Assembly: GCA_013397795.1 (NCBI GenBank)
Contig: VZTJ01003247.1
Span: 254,972 to 318,971, forward strand
Length of the DNA stretch: 64,000 nt
Source of the DNA: Orthonyx spaldingii
Taxonomy: Eukaryota > Chordata > Aves > Passeriformes > Orthonychidae
Direction: 5' to 3'
Both the position numbers and the translations under genes were made by a program. Each line of letters begins with the position of its first letter. Position 1 is the stretch's first letter. The notes under the pieces were generated by a model. It saw only the letters and a list, made by a program, of their open reading frames with translations. It did not search any database and was not told the origin of the DNA. Positions 41,001 through 53,109 of this stretch are shown here, in pieces.

Positions 41001-44000
41001 AATCAGTTTTGAAGTCAAGTTAGTTCGGCAGGTATGAAATCCCAAGAGAATGTACTTAAACTTAGTGCACAGACATCAATTTAGCTCATCTGAGTTACTG
41101 AAGTAGGCTAAATCAATACAAGGCACTTGTAAATGGATTTAAAAGAACATTCATGTGGGGTTTGTTTCAATTTAACAAGTCATGTTAAGGAGCAATTTTA
41201 TTTAAACCCGAGCAAGGTTTCTTCGTTGGCTATCCTTAAACCCTAGATTACAACTCTAATTACCCACCTAAGAAAGGAGAGAGGAAAGCAATCCTTCCAT
41301 GTATCTCTGAGGGAAAGTCCCCTGAGCAGAGAAACACACAGGCAGCGCTGCCACTTCTTCCTCAGAAGCAAAGCAGTAAGGTCTGATAGGCCCACTGACA
41401 AAACAGTTTTTTCTATTTATACCAGAGGGTAAATTAGCAGATTAATATTTACTTCCAGCCACTGCTACCAGCCACAAGGGGAAATGGAGCAGAATGAGGC
41501 CAGCAGAGGTCATAGCTCATTCAACCCATCAGCATCATCAAATTTGCTCAGCAGAGCTTTGATTACTTTTCCAAACTTCAAGGCTGGTTTGTGGTAAGAC
41601 ATTTTTCTAGAGAGGGAGGAACAGAAGGCTAAAAATAAGGCCATGTTAACATATTAATAAATCTCTCAACTAGCAAAACTATTATCTTTATTTGGGAAGC
41701 TGAATGCTTCTGAATATTAAATCAAAACCACTCGCTCTGAACATCTACAAGTCTTGTTCCTGGATGAGGTGGGGGCTGCAGTGAGATTTATGGAGCTGGC
41801 CCAGGGCTAACTGCACAGCCCATGGTATTAAGCTGTTATGCATTCACAGCCATTAAAATATCCCTCTCAGCTCTTCTTTGACACACAAAGAGGAAGTTGC
41901 TGCCCTTGCAACCTCACCCTGCGCATATTTTAACTCCATGCCTGTTTTTAAGACATCAAGCCTCAGTCACAGACCAGCACGCTCCAAAGCAGGAGAGCCT
42001 CTGAGTGTGGCTGCTGCTGAAGGGTTTGGGACTGTCACCTTCACCCGACAGCAGCCCTACACAGCACACCTGCATCAGCACTCCAGACAGCATCTTACTG
42101 TGAGCAAACACCAGTCGGGGCAACCCATGGAATGGGGTTTTTGACATCCAACTGAAGAGTGGCATGGGGGGAAAAAAAATTTTAAAAATTAGGGAGTGTG
42201 TTATCAGCATTTCAGAACAAAACAGAATTAATTCCTGCTCGGTCCTGGTGAGACTGGCAGGACACATCCACACTGTGGATACTCCAGGCTTTGGATGTCC
42301 TGCCAATGCCAATCAATGTCCAACTCTCCCAAAACACAACTTGTACCTATTGATTCAACATGGAGGAAAATCTTTCATCAGCCCTTTTGGGCTCCTTCCA
42401 CAGCCTAGGACACATTCAGCTGTGTCCAGCTCAGTTTCCCCATCCACCAGATTTGGGACAGGGTGCTTTGCCTTAATCCTCCCTGTATTTGCCTTACCCT
42501 TTTCTGCACTATGACTTTTTTGTTGTTATTGTTAATGGTTGACTCACCTCCGCATTACATTTTTTATTAGTGTTTGCACCACTCTGCTCAGGATGATGGA
42601 TCTTTAATTAGCTGGCTTGTAAAGAATGTAAGGAGAAGATAATCATGACTATTTCATGGAAATGAAACTCAGTTAACTCCACCGAAGATGAGAAAGCCAT
42701 CTCCTGGGCTACAAATCCACTCTGCTTCCCGTACAATGCTAGTAAAGAATAATTTCAGCAGGATTTGGCCTTGGCCCTCAAGCCAGGGAATGAACTCAGT
42801 CATGACCTAAAGTTCACCACTAGTTCAGGTGCACTTATTTGATGTTGCTTTGGCTTAACAAAAAGGAATCGGCATGCTTTTATAAAAGAAAATTCAGTCT
42901 AAAACAGATTCAATTACCATAATTTGTTTGACTGAAAATATAAGTTAATTTTTAGGCAAAAGCATGAAAAGCTCTTAAATAAGTCATATCTTTTCATTTT
43001 TAAAATGAAAGGTGGTGCCTGGCAATTTCAGCATTTTCGCCTTTGTTTTTTCAAACGACTCCTTCCTCACAGAAGGCTTCCCTGTCAGACATTTTTCAAT
43101 TTTAAAAAAGTTCTCTCAGAATCTTCCACTAGCCCTGACTGAAGTCTACACACATGAGGCTGGAGGGGAAGTGCAGCAGTTTAGGCAAGAACATCTTGAA
43201 CCTCCCCACGTAAACCCATCCTGCCCTCAGCTACTCATATCCCAGAGTCATTTTGGAAGGCGACTGACCTTCCTTGTGATGGAACCAGCACCCAGAGTTT
43301 TCACAGCCTGTAGCATCCATCTGAATGCATGACCAGCTGACCAGTTAAAAAACACCAACAGAAAAAAAAGCCCCAAAGCAACACCACAATCTCCTCTCTC
43401 CAGCGTGGCAGACAGGGATGTCTTTGATGCTGCCCTTCCTTCTGTGCCCCCCCTGAGTCAAGAGTACCCGTGGTTTCAAACCCAAAGCACGTGGCTCTGC
43501 TATTTCTGATGGGCAGAAGCAGAAGTCAGCTCCCTGAGGAATTCCAACGTGAGCACAGCGTTTGTACAAGGCCTGGATGGATGAATGTGCTCTCACTTCT
43601 AAGCCTTGAAGAAACGAGAATACATCTATGAAAGCTTCACCAAGGAGAAAAAAAAAATAGAAAAGAAGGAAAAAAAAGGCAAGGCAAAGGGGTTTCAGAG
43701 AAGACAGCCCCTTGAGCGATTTCCAAACATCAAAGAAAAAGGCCTCCAGCGTGTTCTCCTCATCTGATACCTTTGCTCCCCCACTCCATGCCCGCAGGCA
43801 CGTTCCTAGCAATGCACAAAAGACTCCTGCAACCTCCGAACAGCTCTGTGTCCACATGCATTACCTGTTTCCAGCTCTGACTCCCTCACGCTGGCACTTC
43901 ACACCAATCACAGCTCATTTGCCCTGGTTGAAGCCAGGTGGGACTGACCAGGGAGTCTAGAATCCCAGAGAACTCCAGTAGGTCTGTATCCAATAGCCAG

Positions 44001-45360
44001 GTACAGTCCAGGTGAGCGCTGCTGCTCCGCTGTTCCTTGTGGGGCACCTGCTTGGCTGTTTACCACTCCCCCACCTCTGTTCACTCTGATTTCCCTTCTG
44101 CAGGGCTGCATTTCTAACTATGTATATAAGAGGCTATTTTCCTCTTTCTAGTTTCTTTCTATTTTCTCTTTGTATTTGCCCTCGAGGTTATCTTTTCCTG
44201 CCCATTTCTGGCTTGCCTCAGCGTCTTTGCAGAGGTGCAGGGCAGGTGCCTGCAGTATTTTCCCTGTTTACAGAGCACACTCATGCTCAGCTGCCTGGAA
44301 CTGCTGCCCGTGGATGCACCCTGGGCAGCACCTCCACTCCCCTGGGCACGGAATCAGGAGCCAAGGAGTCAGGTCAGGAAGGGTCGATTGCAATTGTCAG
44401 TCAATTGGCAATTGTAATTGTCAGTTTCCTTTAATTTCCCCAGTCACAGAAAGAAGCTGCTGACAGCAAACCCCTTGCTCCCCATCAGGGACTGCTGTTA
44501 TCTGTGTGTAAATTCGGAAGCTACCAAGAGTGTTCCTCACCCTGGACACTGCAGGTAGGACCTGTCAGTGCAGCACTGCAGAGAGGTTCAGCCTGTTGGA
44601 ATTTCTTTCATAGAATAACGCCCAACACATCCTCATGACAGCAGTGGTTCCCTTTCACAGCCCAGTGGACAAAGCGTGTGTGATCAAACTCAGTTTCAGA
44701 TAATCTCTCAATGACCTGCTGCTCACTGCTGGCCCTGCACTGCCACACATCTCGAGGCCCCTGCAGAACAACCCAATCTGCAAATACCCCCTGGGGGCTT
44801 TGATGAGACTCCTCCCTGTGCTGGGCAGGCTGAGATTTTGTGACAATGCAGGAAACAGGCTTGTGTGCAGCACAGGAACAAGCAGGCTGTGCTGGAGCCT
44901 TGCCTCTGTCAGCCTATGTGACACTCACCCCTGTGCCGAGTGTTTGGGGGCTGCTCTGTCTCCTCTGTCTGCAGGGGCTTTCCTGGAGCTAAATGCAGCA
45001 AAGGAAAGTTTTTGGTGCATTGCCTCTCCAGTCCCTCCATATAGGGTTTCTAGGGAATTTCTCTCTGCAGCAAATGACATGAAAATGAATAGGCATGAAA
45101 ACATCCTAGGGACACCAACTACTTCCAGTATGTAAACCTAGAGGTCTGATCCAACCTTCTCTGAACTCAGTGGGACTTCTTTTTTTTTGCAATGAATGGT
45201 GACCTAAACCCAAACTTATTATTTCTATAGGCTGGCAAGAAAAGGTAGAAAAAGGAACTCACTCTTGGACTTGGGTTTAAATGCAGGTCTGTGAGCATAT
45301 GAGGCTTTCCAGACCTGTGAGCAAGGTCACTGAAAGGCCTCTGCTGAGCTTTAAGTTAAG
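35081..45360. other. Intron sequence between the pentanucleotide array and LTR copy 2
   Basis: Apparently unique intron. It includes a 197-codon ATG-initiated open frame on the plus strand (38766-39359) with no recognised homology, and a cluster of three CAATTG motifs at 44391-44414. No splice-supported exon was seen. Confidence 0.5.
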
Positions 45361-45364
45361 GCAC

Positions 45365-45815
45365 TGATGCCAAGATGATTTTTGCTTTTTCTTTTATACA
45401 CCTTTTACACATTTCTATGCATCCACAAGTATCAGCATGCATACTTGTAACTCTTTAAGTCTGATAACATAGTTCCAGTGTCCTGTAAGCCAAGAGACCA
45501 AACACCCCAAAAACTGCATAGCCAGGAGACCAAACATTCTACTATCTTAAAGAACCAAAGTCCCCTAATAAAACATATTCTGTAAACTAAAAGTTAGCCC
45601 ACCCAAGCCCCCTTATTGGGCCCCCTTGTTAAATATGCTAATATGTAAAGTCTATAAATTGTATACGCAATTTACGGTGAGAAGTACATTATGACACGTT
45701 CCACCTTAACGAAGTAATACATCAAATAAAATCCTATTAAAATACTGAAATAAACAACCCCCAACCCTTTAACCATATCTAGTTTTCATTCCCTAAGACC
45801 AGGAAAAAGGCATCA
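45365..45815 (+). mobile_element. Solo LTR, family A copy 2 (451 bp), antisense to ERBB4
   Basis: It begins TGATGCC and ends GGCATCA, and is flanked by a 4-bp direct repeat GCAC (45361-45364 and 45816-45819), a plausible but short target-site duplication. It aligns along its whole length with the minus-strand copy at 15764-16180. It has a TATAAA box at 45653-45658 and AATAAA at 45725-45730 and 45749-45754. It is longer than copy 1 because of a 32-bp-period internal duplication (45488-45535) and an extra segment near 45558-45575. Relative to copy 1, its sense strand carries about 29 A-for-G differences, concentrated 3' of 45540. Confidence 0.88.
45488..45535 (+). repeat. 32-bp-period duplication inside family A LTR copy 2
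   Basis: AGCCAAGAGACCAAAC at 45488-45503 recurs as AGCCAGGAGACCAAAC at 45520-45535 with one G/A difference. Copy 1 has a single unit at this place, so this is either a duplication in copy 2 or a deletion in copy 1, possibly a subfamily difference. Confidence 0.8.
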
Positions 45816-46972
45816 GCACTGAATTGAGAACTGATCCCTAGAGTTTCGTGCCATTTTGAGCGCCAGAAGTCAGCAGCTCCACAGGGTTGGAGGCTGGTCC
45901 CTCTGCCATGCCAGTGGCTCACAGCTCGTGTCCCCACTGTGGACAGTGGCAACTGGACTATCCTGCTCAGCAACTTGCCTTTGGTCAGGGAGTGCTGATA
46001 GATTACATTCCCCATGTAACACAAGACTTTAATTACTTTACAAAAGCACAAAATTTGTTGTCAGCTGTAGCCTGTCAGAAGGAAATGAGAAAATCAATGA
46101 ATTCAGAAGACTGTAGAGAGAGAGGGGAAAAAATTAAAACATAAAAAAAACCCAAACCAAACACCAAACACTGAAATTAGTGCTTCTTTCATTCATCTGA
46201 AGAAGATATACTACTGGAGCAGCAAGGATTTTAATGTCTGGAACACCTAGTCAAGACTTAGTCTAGGCTGGGGAGAACAATCCAGCTGTTCCTTCCTTTC
46301 CCAAGCTGGTGGGAAGCTGGGACATCTATTTTTTCAGCAGTGCTGTCACTATAAACTGTACAGCTGTAACACTTGCTGCACTTTACTTAAGCTATAGTGC
46401 AGTTCAGCACAGATCTGTCTGCCAAAGTTGGATGTTTTGAAATGTCTCCCATTCCTGACCCGTGTGATTGAAATGGAGGGATTACTCTGTTCAGATGTTT
46501 ACCTCCCTGCAAAGCCTGTGGACAGAGAAATCCCCATGCTGCTGAAGCTCTCGAGTCACGGAAGCCAGGCAATGCTACTCCATCACCACAAGGCTTCAGT
46601 ATTACTGGATTTATCTTGATTGCCACATTTCCAGAAAGCTAAAGGGTGTTTCACACCTCCAGAACACGCAGAATTTCTTGCTTCATAATTGAAAAATGCA
46701 CAGATAGAGAGAACTACTGCAGAGGGGTGAAAGAGATAAATTGCCAAGGAAAAATAGAATGAGTGGTGTTATTATTTTACAAGGCATTATCAGGTAACAA
46801 TGGCAGCATGCCTGGATGCATTTTTTAATGACATTTAAACTAACATTTGATAGTGTCAAAGTTGAATCCCACATCACACCAGATCCTCTCTGAATAGCAT
46901 TTTCAATAACACCCTCAAAATTGGTCTAATTAAAGCAGGCAAGCATTATTGGCTCTGTTGTAGAAGTGGTAT

Positions 46973-47014
46973 GATTCACAAAATAAAGCAGCAGATTCAC
47001 AAAACAAAGCAGCA
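46973..47014. repeat. 21-bp tandem duplication with one mismatch
   Basis: GATTCACAAAATAAAGCAGCA (46973-46993) is followed directly by the same sequence with T to C at one position (46994-47014). Confidence 0.88.
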
Positions 47015-48179
47015 GGTGTGGAGATTATTACAGGACTAGGAAGGATTTCCTCCATCTACTCTAGACCCAAGTCTTTACCTGCAGACCCTTCTTTACCCAG
47101 CAGCCACATAATTAAGACTCTGAAAGGCCAGGAAAACGTGCTTTTGTTTGCAGAGACCATAGACAAGGCAGGAATGATCTGCTGGGTTATTCAGCCCAAG
47201 CACAGGGCCCAAGTGGTGTGGTCAACACTATTCCCAAAGCCAGCGAGGCTGGATGCTGGCTCAAGGATCCCTGGCCAGAGCTCCCGGTGCAGACATGCCT
47301 TGAGTCAGCTGTCATCAGCTGGTGTCAATCCTGGCAGAGCACCCTGTGCACAACATCCTTAGAAGGACTTAAGTGGATGTTAGGCACTAGTAAACTTATA
47401 AATTAAAGTATGAATTAAATTATCCACTGAAGGAAGTAAATGGCAATTTAAATTTCAGTTCATTATGAAGTCAAAGCAAGTAAGCCAATTTACACCAGAT
47501 ATGGATTATCCTGGTTTCTCCTCCCCTTGATTTTAAGCCCTATTTTGTTGCAGGAGAGGCTGTGTGACATGAAGTTATCCTGCTGTATGACACTACTGGC
47601 TCATGTCAATAATTCTGTGTATTATTTTCAATAAGCTGTTTAGGCTGTTTGCAATAGATGTGATTCCTACTTCATGTGAAAGCACTGGGGGGAAGGGGAA
47701 TATCAGCAAACATGGGGGATCCTTTGAATTTCCAGTTGAAAACATTTATCAGTATATGATTATTCGGATGAGCTTTTTGCTTAAATCCTTGACATAGTCA
47801 TTTCAAACAAAGTTCCACATTTCTAACACTACAGACAGATTTGAAAACAGTGAAGTCCTCTGAAATAAAGAAAACTGAGCATAATTTGTTGATCAATGAG
47901 TTGCAAAGAATCACAGACATTAGTTATACTGTTTAGCATGACAAAAGCATATCCAAACCCTTCAGAGACACCCTGCAAAATTGTAGCCTTCCTGAAATTT
48001 AAAAACCAATGTCCCACCTTTGTTACTGGACAAAATAAACTCATGAATATAAATCTCACAAGGCTCAAAATCAGTATTTATTTCTGGCCGTATAAAACAC
48101 AGTTTCTTCCCTTGTTAAGACCTGTGAGCAATTTTCTGCCAGCTGGAGGCAGTTGCTCCTCAGCCTTTAGGTGCCTTAT

Positions 48180-49170
48180 CTGGGATTCCTCAGGGCCACA
48201 TCTGCAGCCGAAGAGAGCCTGGAAGCATTCCCAGGCGTTGATGCCAAGTGACAGGGAGCAGCCCGAGTCCGTGCTCCCACTGCCACCAGGGATGGGGCTC
48301 CGGGCGCTCCCGGCTGTCACATCACACCTGTGATGTCTGAGGAGAGCAGCAGCTGGAACGGGACGATTTTTTGTCCTGGGAAAGAGTCTAATAGGGGGAG
48401 AGAAGACAGACATGCTCTAGCAGGCATACTTGCGTTTATGAGCCTGGGGGCAGCCGCAAGCCTGGTTCCTTCTCTCCATAGGGACAGGGTGAGCAAAGGG
48501 AACTCAGGGCTGGTTCTTTGCGAGTCCCCGAGGTCTGTGGCACCACACAGACAATCCTCCGCAGCCATGCTTCCCTTGGGAAAGGGGATGTTCCTCCTTT
48601 TCCTCCTACCCACTGGCTAGCCACAAAGCTGTGCCGAGATACAGACGTCTCTGTGCGGGCAGGGCAGCTCTCAGGATGCAGGAGGGGAGCATGCCTGGCC
48701 AGTCACAGAGCCGCTGCAGCTTCTCCTACAGACAGCTCCTGCGGCAGCCCTGCACGCAAAGGGGCCGCAGGGATTTTTAAACCAATTCCTCACGCTTCCA
48801 TGTATCCTAGCAACTCCTCTCCGAGGTTATATATGCGCTGCCTCGCCCACCTGTTGCACAGCCAGCCTGAGGCAAGTTACACATGGCTTTTCTTCCCGGC
48901 TCATCCCGGCGATTAAGGGATGTGGAGATGTGCCAAAGCCAGCCGGGTATCACACACACGCACCCCTGCACACCAGAAACTCGGCACTGGCTCCTGCATC
49001 TGCTCCAAGGAAAGGTCTTGCTGGCACAGGCTTTGCGAGCAAGGCAAGAAAAAGCGGGTGGCCTTAATCTCTGCTGCAAAAATACCTGATGTGCCATCAC
49101 TCAGGTCCTGCGCAGACATCCAAGCACGATTTCCAAAACAACTAGGTCCAAAAAATGCACAGCGAACAAA
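48180..49170. promoter_or_regulatory. CpG-rich non-repeat block within intron 3; possible cis-regulatory element
   Basis: I count about 38 CpG sites in roughly 1 kb, far more than in neighbouring intron sequence, and the block is visibly GC-rich. It is not recognisable as one of the LTR families here. Near 48802-48814, GTATCCTAGCAAC is one base from an RFX-type X-box, and a TATATAT/GCGC motif follows at 48828-48834. These could belong to an enhancer or an antisense promoter, but no exon or splice pattern can be assigned. Open frames of about 100-130 codons in the block match no protein I know. Confidence 0.25.
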
Positions 49171-51721
49171 ACGTGACTCCGCCTGTGCCCTTCTCTCCAA
49201 CCTGACTGAGCTGCAATATAATTACAGTAAATGAGCTTGTTAAGGAAAAAAGACAAAAAACTGCTTGAAAAGCAACCTTTTTAAAGGAGTGATGCCACTC
49301 CAAAGTACCCTTTAGCATTTTCAGTTTCCTGTGGGGAGAAAATAATACTGAAAACATTTTAGAAACAACCACTGAACATTAAAATTTTGCTCTGCAGAAA
49401 AATAAAAACCAAATTTAATAAAAAATTTAAAAATATAAAATCAATTACAAAAATCTGCTGAAGGGGAAATCTACAATTTTACAGAATTTACTTTCTACAC
49501 CTGTGAAGATGGTCCCTTCTTTATGACTCTCCTGCTCATCAGATTTTTTTTTGTTTGGCTATCACTGATCAAATCCTTTAAGCTGCAATATCCATTCCTC
49601 ACTTGAACCTTAGTTATGTGAATTTATCATTCACCCGCATTTCCAAAAAGCAAACAAAGAAAACCCCTAAATATTTTGCTGTGTGTTTGTTTCTTTTTTG
49701 TCTTACTGAACTTGTCACTGCTAAGTCCACTTCATTCTAATATATTCAAGGAATCCAAGAGTGCACGGGAGCTGCTGTCCCCAAGGCCAATAGTGAAGAT
49801 GAGGTTGTCACTGCTCAAAGACACATAATTTGGTGTAGATGTCTCTTATTCACCTTCACCGAGGAAAATATGGGATACTTCCTAAATGGTTCTGGCACTT
49901 GTGAGTTACCCCTCTTTCCCCACTCAGGCAGATAAATACTGTAATGAGATGTAGCCATCAGGTTCCCTTTCTGTTTGGAGTGCTCCAAGTGTGAGCACTG
50001 ACGGTGCCCTTTCACTGGGGAAGCTGAGGTTGACTGCGCGGTGATCTGCAGTAGCTCAAGAAGCTCCTCCCTCAGCACCCCTTGCTCTGCTCATCTCAGG
50101 CTGAAGAATACAGCCAGGATGTCAAACCCTCCTTTACACTGTGAGGCTACTTGGCAGCTGGATCTGCACACTGAGTCCAGCTAAGATGGCAGCAGCCACA
50201 TCATTAGTTCACTGTCAGTTTGGTTTTGACACGTCTGTGGAACCATTGACTAAGTTTTTGTAAGAAGCAAGAACAGGATTTTTATAGCTAAAATTTTTTG
50301 CAAGAGTCACATGAATTTTAGGACACAGTCCTCGGCTGAGCTATACAAACAAAACTCCCTTGTGGTTTGACAGACATCATGAGTGAGAATTGGATCATGT
50401 TTTCTGTGTGAGATAAAACTAACTGCCTTCACAGCTGTCATTTTTTTATAGTGCAAGGGAGGAAATTCAAGCATTTAAAGTTACATTTAAATATGAAAAC
50501 TTGATAGACATATCTGGCAATAAAAACACAGCTGTTAACAACACGCAGAAAATACTGCAGTGGTACAGCACAGGAGGCTGAAACCCTGTGTCTGAGGAGA
50601 ATCTGCAGGTGAGAGCAGCTTCCTCATTTATTTAACACAGGGAGTAGGGTTTGTGTTTGTATATTGTGTGGTACTAGGCAGAAATACCCTCAGGAGCCCA
50701 TCATCCAGCACTGCACAAATAAGAACAGAATTTCCCAAACTTCTGTGAACAAGGCATAAGCTGTGGAATGACAATTCTTCACATGCAAGACAAGAGCCAC
50801 GTTATATTTTACTGAAGTGGAAGAGATGCACGATTCAAAGCCAGTCTCCTGAAATCTGCAGTGGACTTGAAAAATGTGAGCTCATGGGAGCTGCTTCTCC
50901 TTCACTTTAGCAGCTCACCTGGTGGTTTCTGGGGTAAACCTAAAGAACAGGTTCAGATACAGCTGATCCATTGCAGCCTTGCAACATCACACAGCCTTGC
51001 AACTCCCACATCCACCAGTTATTTTTATGCAGCTACTAGTGCTAAGGATGTGTCAGGAAAATTAACGAAGTATGAATATGCTCCGGGAAGAGCATGCACA
51101 ACAAAAGGCAGGTTGTGGGTTAAAACAGCCAGGTGCATCTTAATCAGTGCACAAAATGGTCAGAGAGCACCTGCTGGAGAGACTCAAGGCCCTGGCATGT
51201 TATCTAGAGAACATTAAGAGTATTTTCAAGCATGCACTGGCTCACATTCACACCCAGAAGCTATTTTAAAGGCTCCATGGAGACAAGCTGGAGTTATTAG
51301 GGCACTTTTCTTACAGGAGACAACAATTCATTTCGAGTCAAATAATCCCATCAGAGGTCTTTGTAAACACCTAAATCAGAAGAAGTGGCTGTGATGGTCT
51401 CACGTTTGGAGAGATTCACAGGCTGAGCTAAGGCAGGTTTTCTTAAGACACTTACAAAGAAAATGGAACTACTTGCTGGTCAGTTTTGGTGCTGTGTCTG
51501 TCACATCACAGCAGCTCCCAGAGGGCATCTCTGGAGTCTGAGGAACTTCCCATTGGCACAGGGAAGCTGGTTCAAGAAGAAAATTTGAACAGAAGCCCAC
51601 AATATAAGGTTTTTTACCCTACTGAGCAGCAAAGCCATGGCTAAATGAGCACTGAAAGTACAACTCTCATGTCCTGGCAGAACCACCTCAGACTCAAGAA
51701 GAAAGACTTCCATCATTTTCT

Positions 51722-51820
51722 GGCCTTGGTCTCACCTCACCTCTCTGTCTCAGTTTCACCCAGCCTAGTGTCTTTACAAGGCATTTTGAGACTCAAAGAC
51801 CAGAAAATGCATACAAAGAA
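51722..51820 (+). repeat. Possible ancient MIR/L2-like repeat remnant
   Basis: The order CCTTGGTCTCACCTCACCTC, then TCTGTCTCAGTTTC, then GTCTTTACAAGGCATTTTGAG resembles the 3' part shared by old amniote MIR and L2 elements (cf. ...CTCTGTGCCTCAGTTTCC... and ...GTAAAGCGCTTTGAG...). The match is diverged and judged by eye only. Confidence 0.35.
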
Positions 51821-53100
51821 AGAGATAATGCTGTTATCACATGATGCTGTAGCTCTGTATGACGTGACAGCATAGACAGTCACAATGAACTCCCTATATC
51901 AGAAAGGTAGGAAGAAATATGGGAACAAAAGAGGAGCAAATTGGATTATGACAGTGACAGAGTGAAAAGTAGTAGATGGCAGGGAGTTAGAGACCTTTGG
52001 GAAGCACTCTGATATTGGCATGGTGGTCTCAGTAAAGAAAATTGTCAAAAATATGACCAGAGGAAAGAGCCTAATCAGAGTAATCCAAAACTGGTTTATT
52101 TTGTAAAATATTTCAGGCTTTCTTTTCCCTCCTGTGTTCGAAAACCTTGCTGCACAGCCTGGTGAGGTTGAACAGGGAACTGTAAGCACTCATGTGCCAC
52201 TCTGAATACTGAGAGACAGAAAAAGCAGAGAGGGAAGGGTGCCTAAATATAGTTCAGAAGGCTCCCACCTCTCCATACTGAGGTTCAATCTCCACAGCCA
52301 GCTCAGGTCAGTAATTTTCAGACAGCTTTCAGCCACTATCAGATACAAGGCCACATCAAAATTACCAAACTTTAGGGTAGAAATTGCCGTAGTTGATGAG
52401 GAACCAGGTATAAATAAAATACTTCCAGTCAACTACCTAAAAAGAGCCACTGCCTGCTCTTTATTAAGTTACAGTCCGTTGATATTTAGCAAGTTTTACT
52501 CTCCCAAACCACTGACTATGGATCCTCAGATGGAGGAAATCAATTGTTCTACCCCATAGCATGATCCAGCCCTGAATTTACAGATGAACATAAAGCCGTG
52601 GACTTTGCTTACATTTTTGGCTCAAAAAAATAAACACTTTTCTCACTATATGTAATGCACTATTTTTGCTTAGAAAAGGGAGTTCTAAAATGAAATAAAC
52701 CAAAGATACAGAGGCACAGGGGATGCTAAAGCTAAGGTAACTTGGCAGAAAGTACCCAGCACCTGAAGCAGCACACACGCAATAATCAAGGATCACAAGG
52801 AAACCAACATGCTCATGCTATCAACACAGAGAAAAATGTTCACACAGTCTTTCAACAACTATTTTTGTTTCAAGTACGTTCTTGCCATGGCTCTCATGGG
52901 CAGCCTTTGATCAGTATGGAGATAAATACTTTTGTGAACCGAAAATAGAATGATGTACCAACAAACCCCTCAGAGAACACACAACTGCCAAGCTCTTGTG
53001 ATACCTCAGTCTCCTGCAGAATGCAAGTGACTGAGGGCACTGGGGAAATACTGAACAAGCTCATTTTTTTTCTTGCAACTAATTCAGCACATTTCCAAGT

Positions 53101-53109
53101 TTCACTTAC
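53101..53109 (-). other. ERBB4: 5' splice site of ERBB4 intron 3 (donor)
   Basis: On the minus strand the exon ends in G and is followed by GTAAGTGAA, a near-perfect U1 donor match. It splits a codon after its first base (phase 1), as in human ERBB4 exon 3. Confidence 0.92.

Larger units (their letters stand above)
45820..53100. other. Intron sequence between LTR copy 2 and ERBB4 exon 3
   Basis: Contains the 21-bp duplication, the CpG-rich block and a possible old MIR/L2 remnant. The rest is AT-rich and unremarkable by eye. ERBB4 exon 4 is not present. Confidence 0.5.
1..53109 (-). other. ERBB4: ERBB4 intron 3 (partial)
   Basis: Everything downstream (minus sense) of the exon 3 donor to the window edge appears to be one intron. 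I looked for the expected next exon (about 135 bp, encoding the stretch around YADTIHWQ and WPSNLT) and did not find it, so intron 3 is longer than 53 kb here. ERBB4 is known for very long 5' introns. The interval is AT-rich and carries the LTR, CR1 and simple repeats listed separately. Confidence 0.85.

Noticed and set aside
42427..42470. Sequence resembling the MIR core (CTCAGTTTCCCCATCCACC)
   Set aside because: Only a short match, with nothing supportive on either side.
43345..43857. Minus-strand open frame of about 170 codons in ERBB4 sense
   Set aside because: The translation contains low-complexity Phe/Leu runs from an A-rich tract and matches no known ERBB4 exon or other family.
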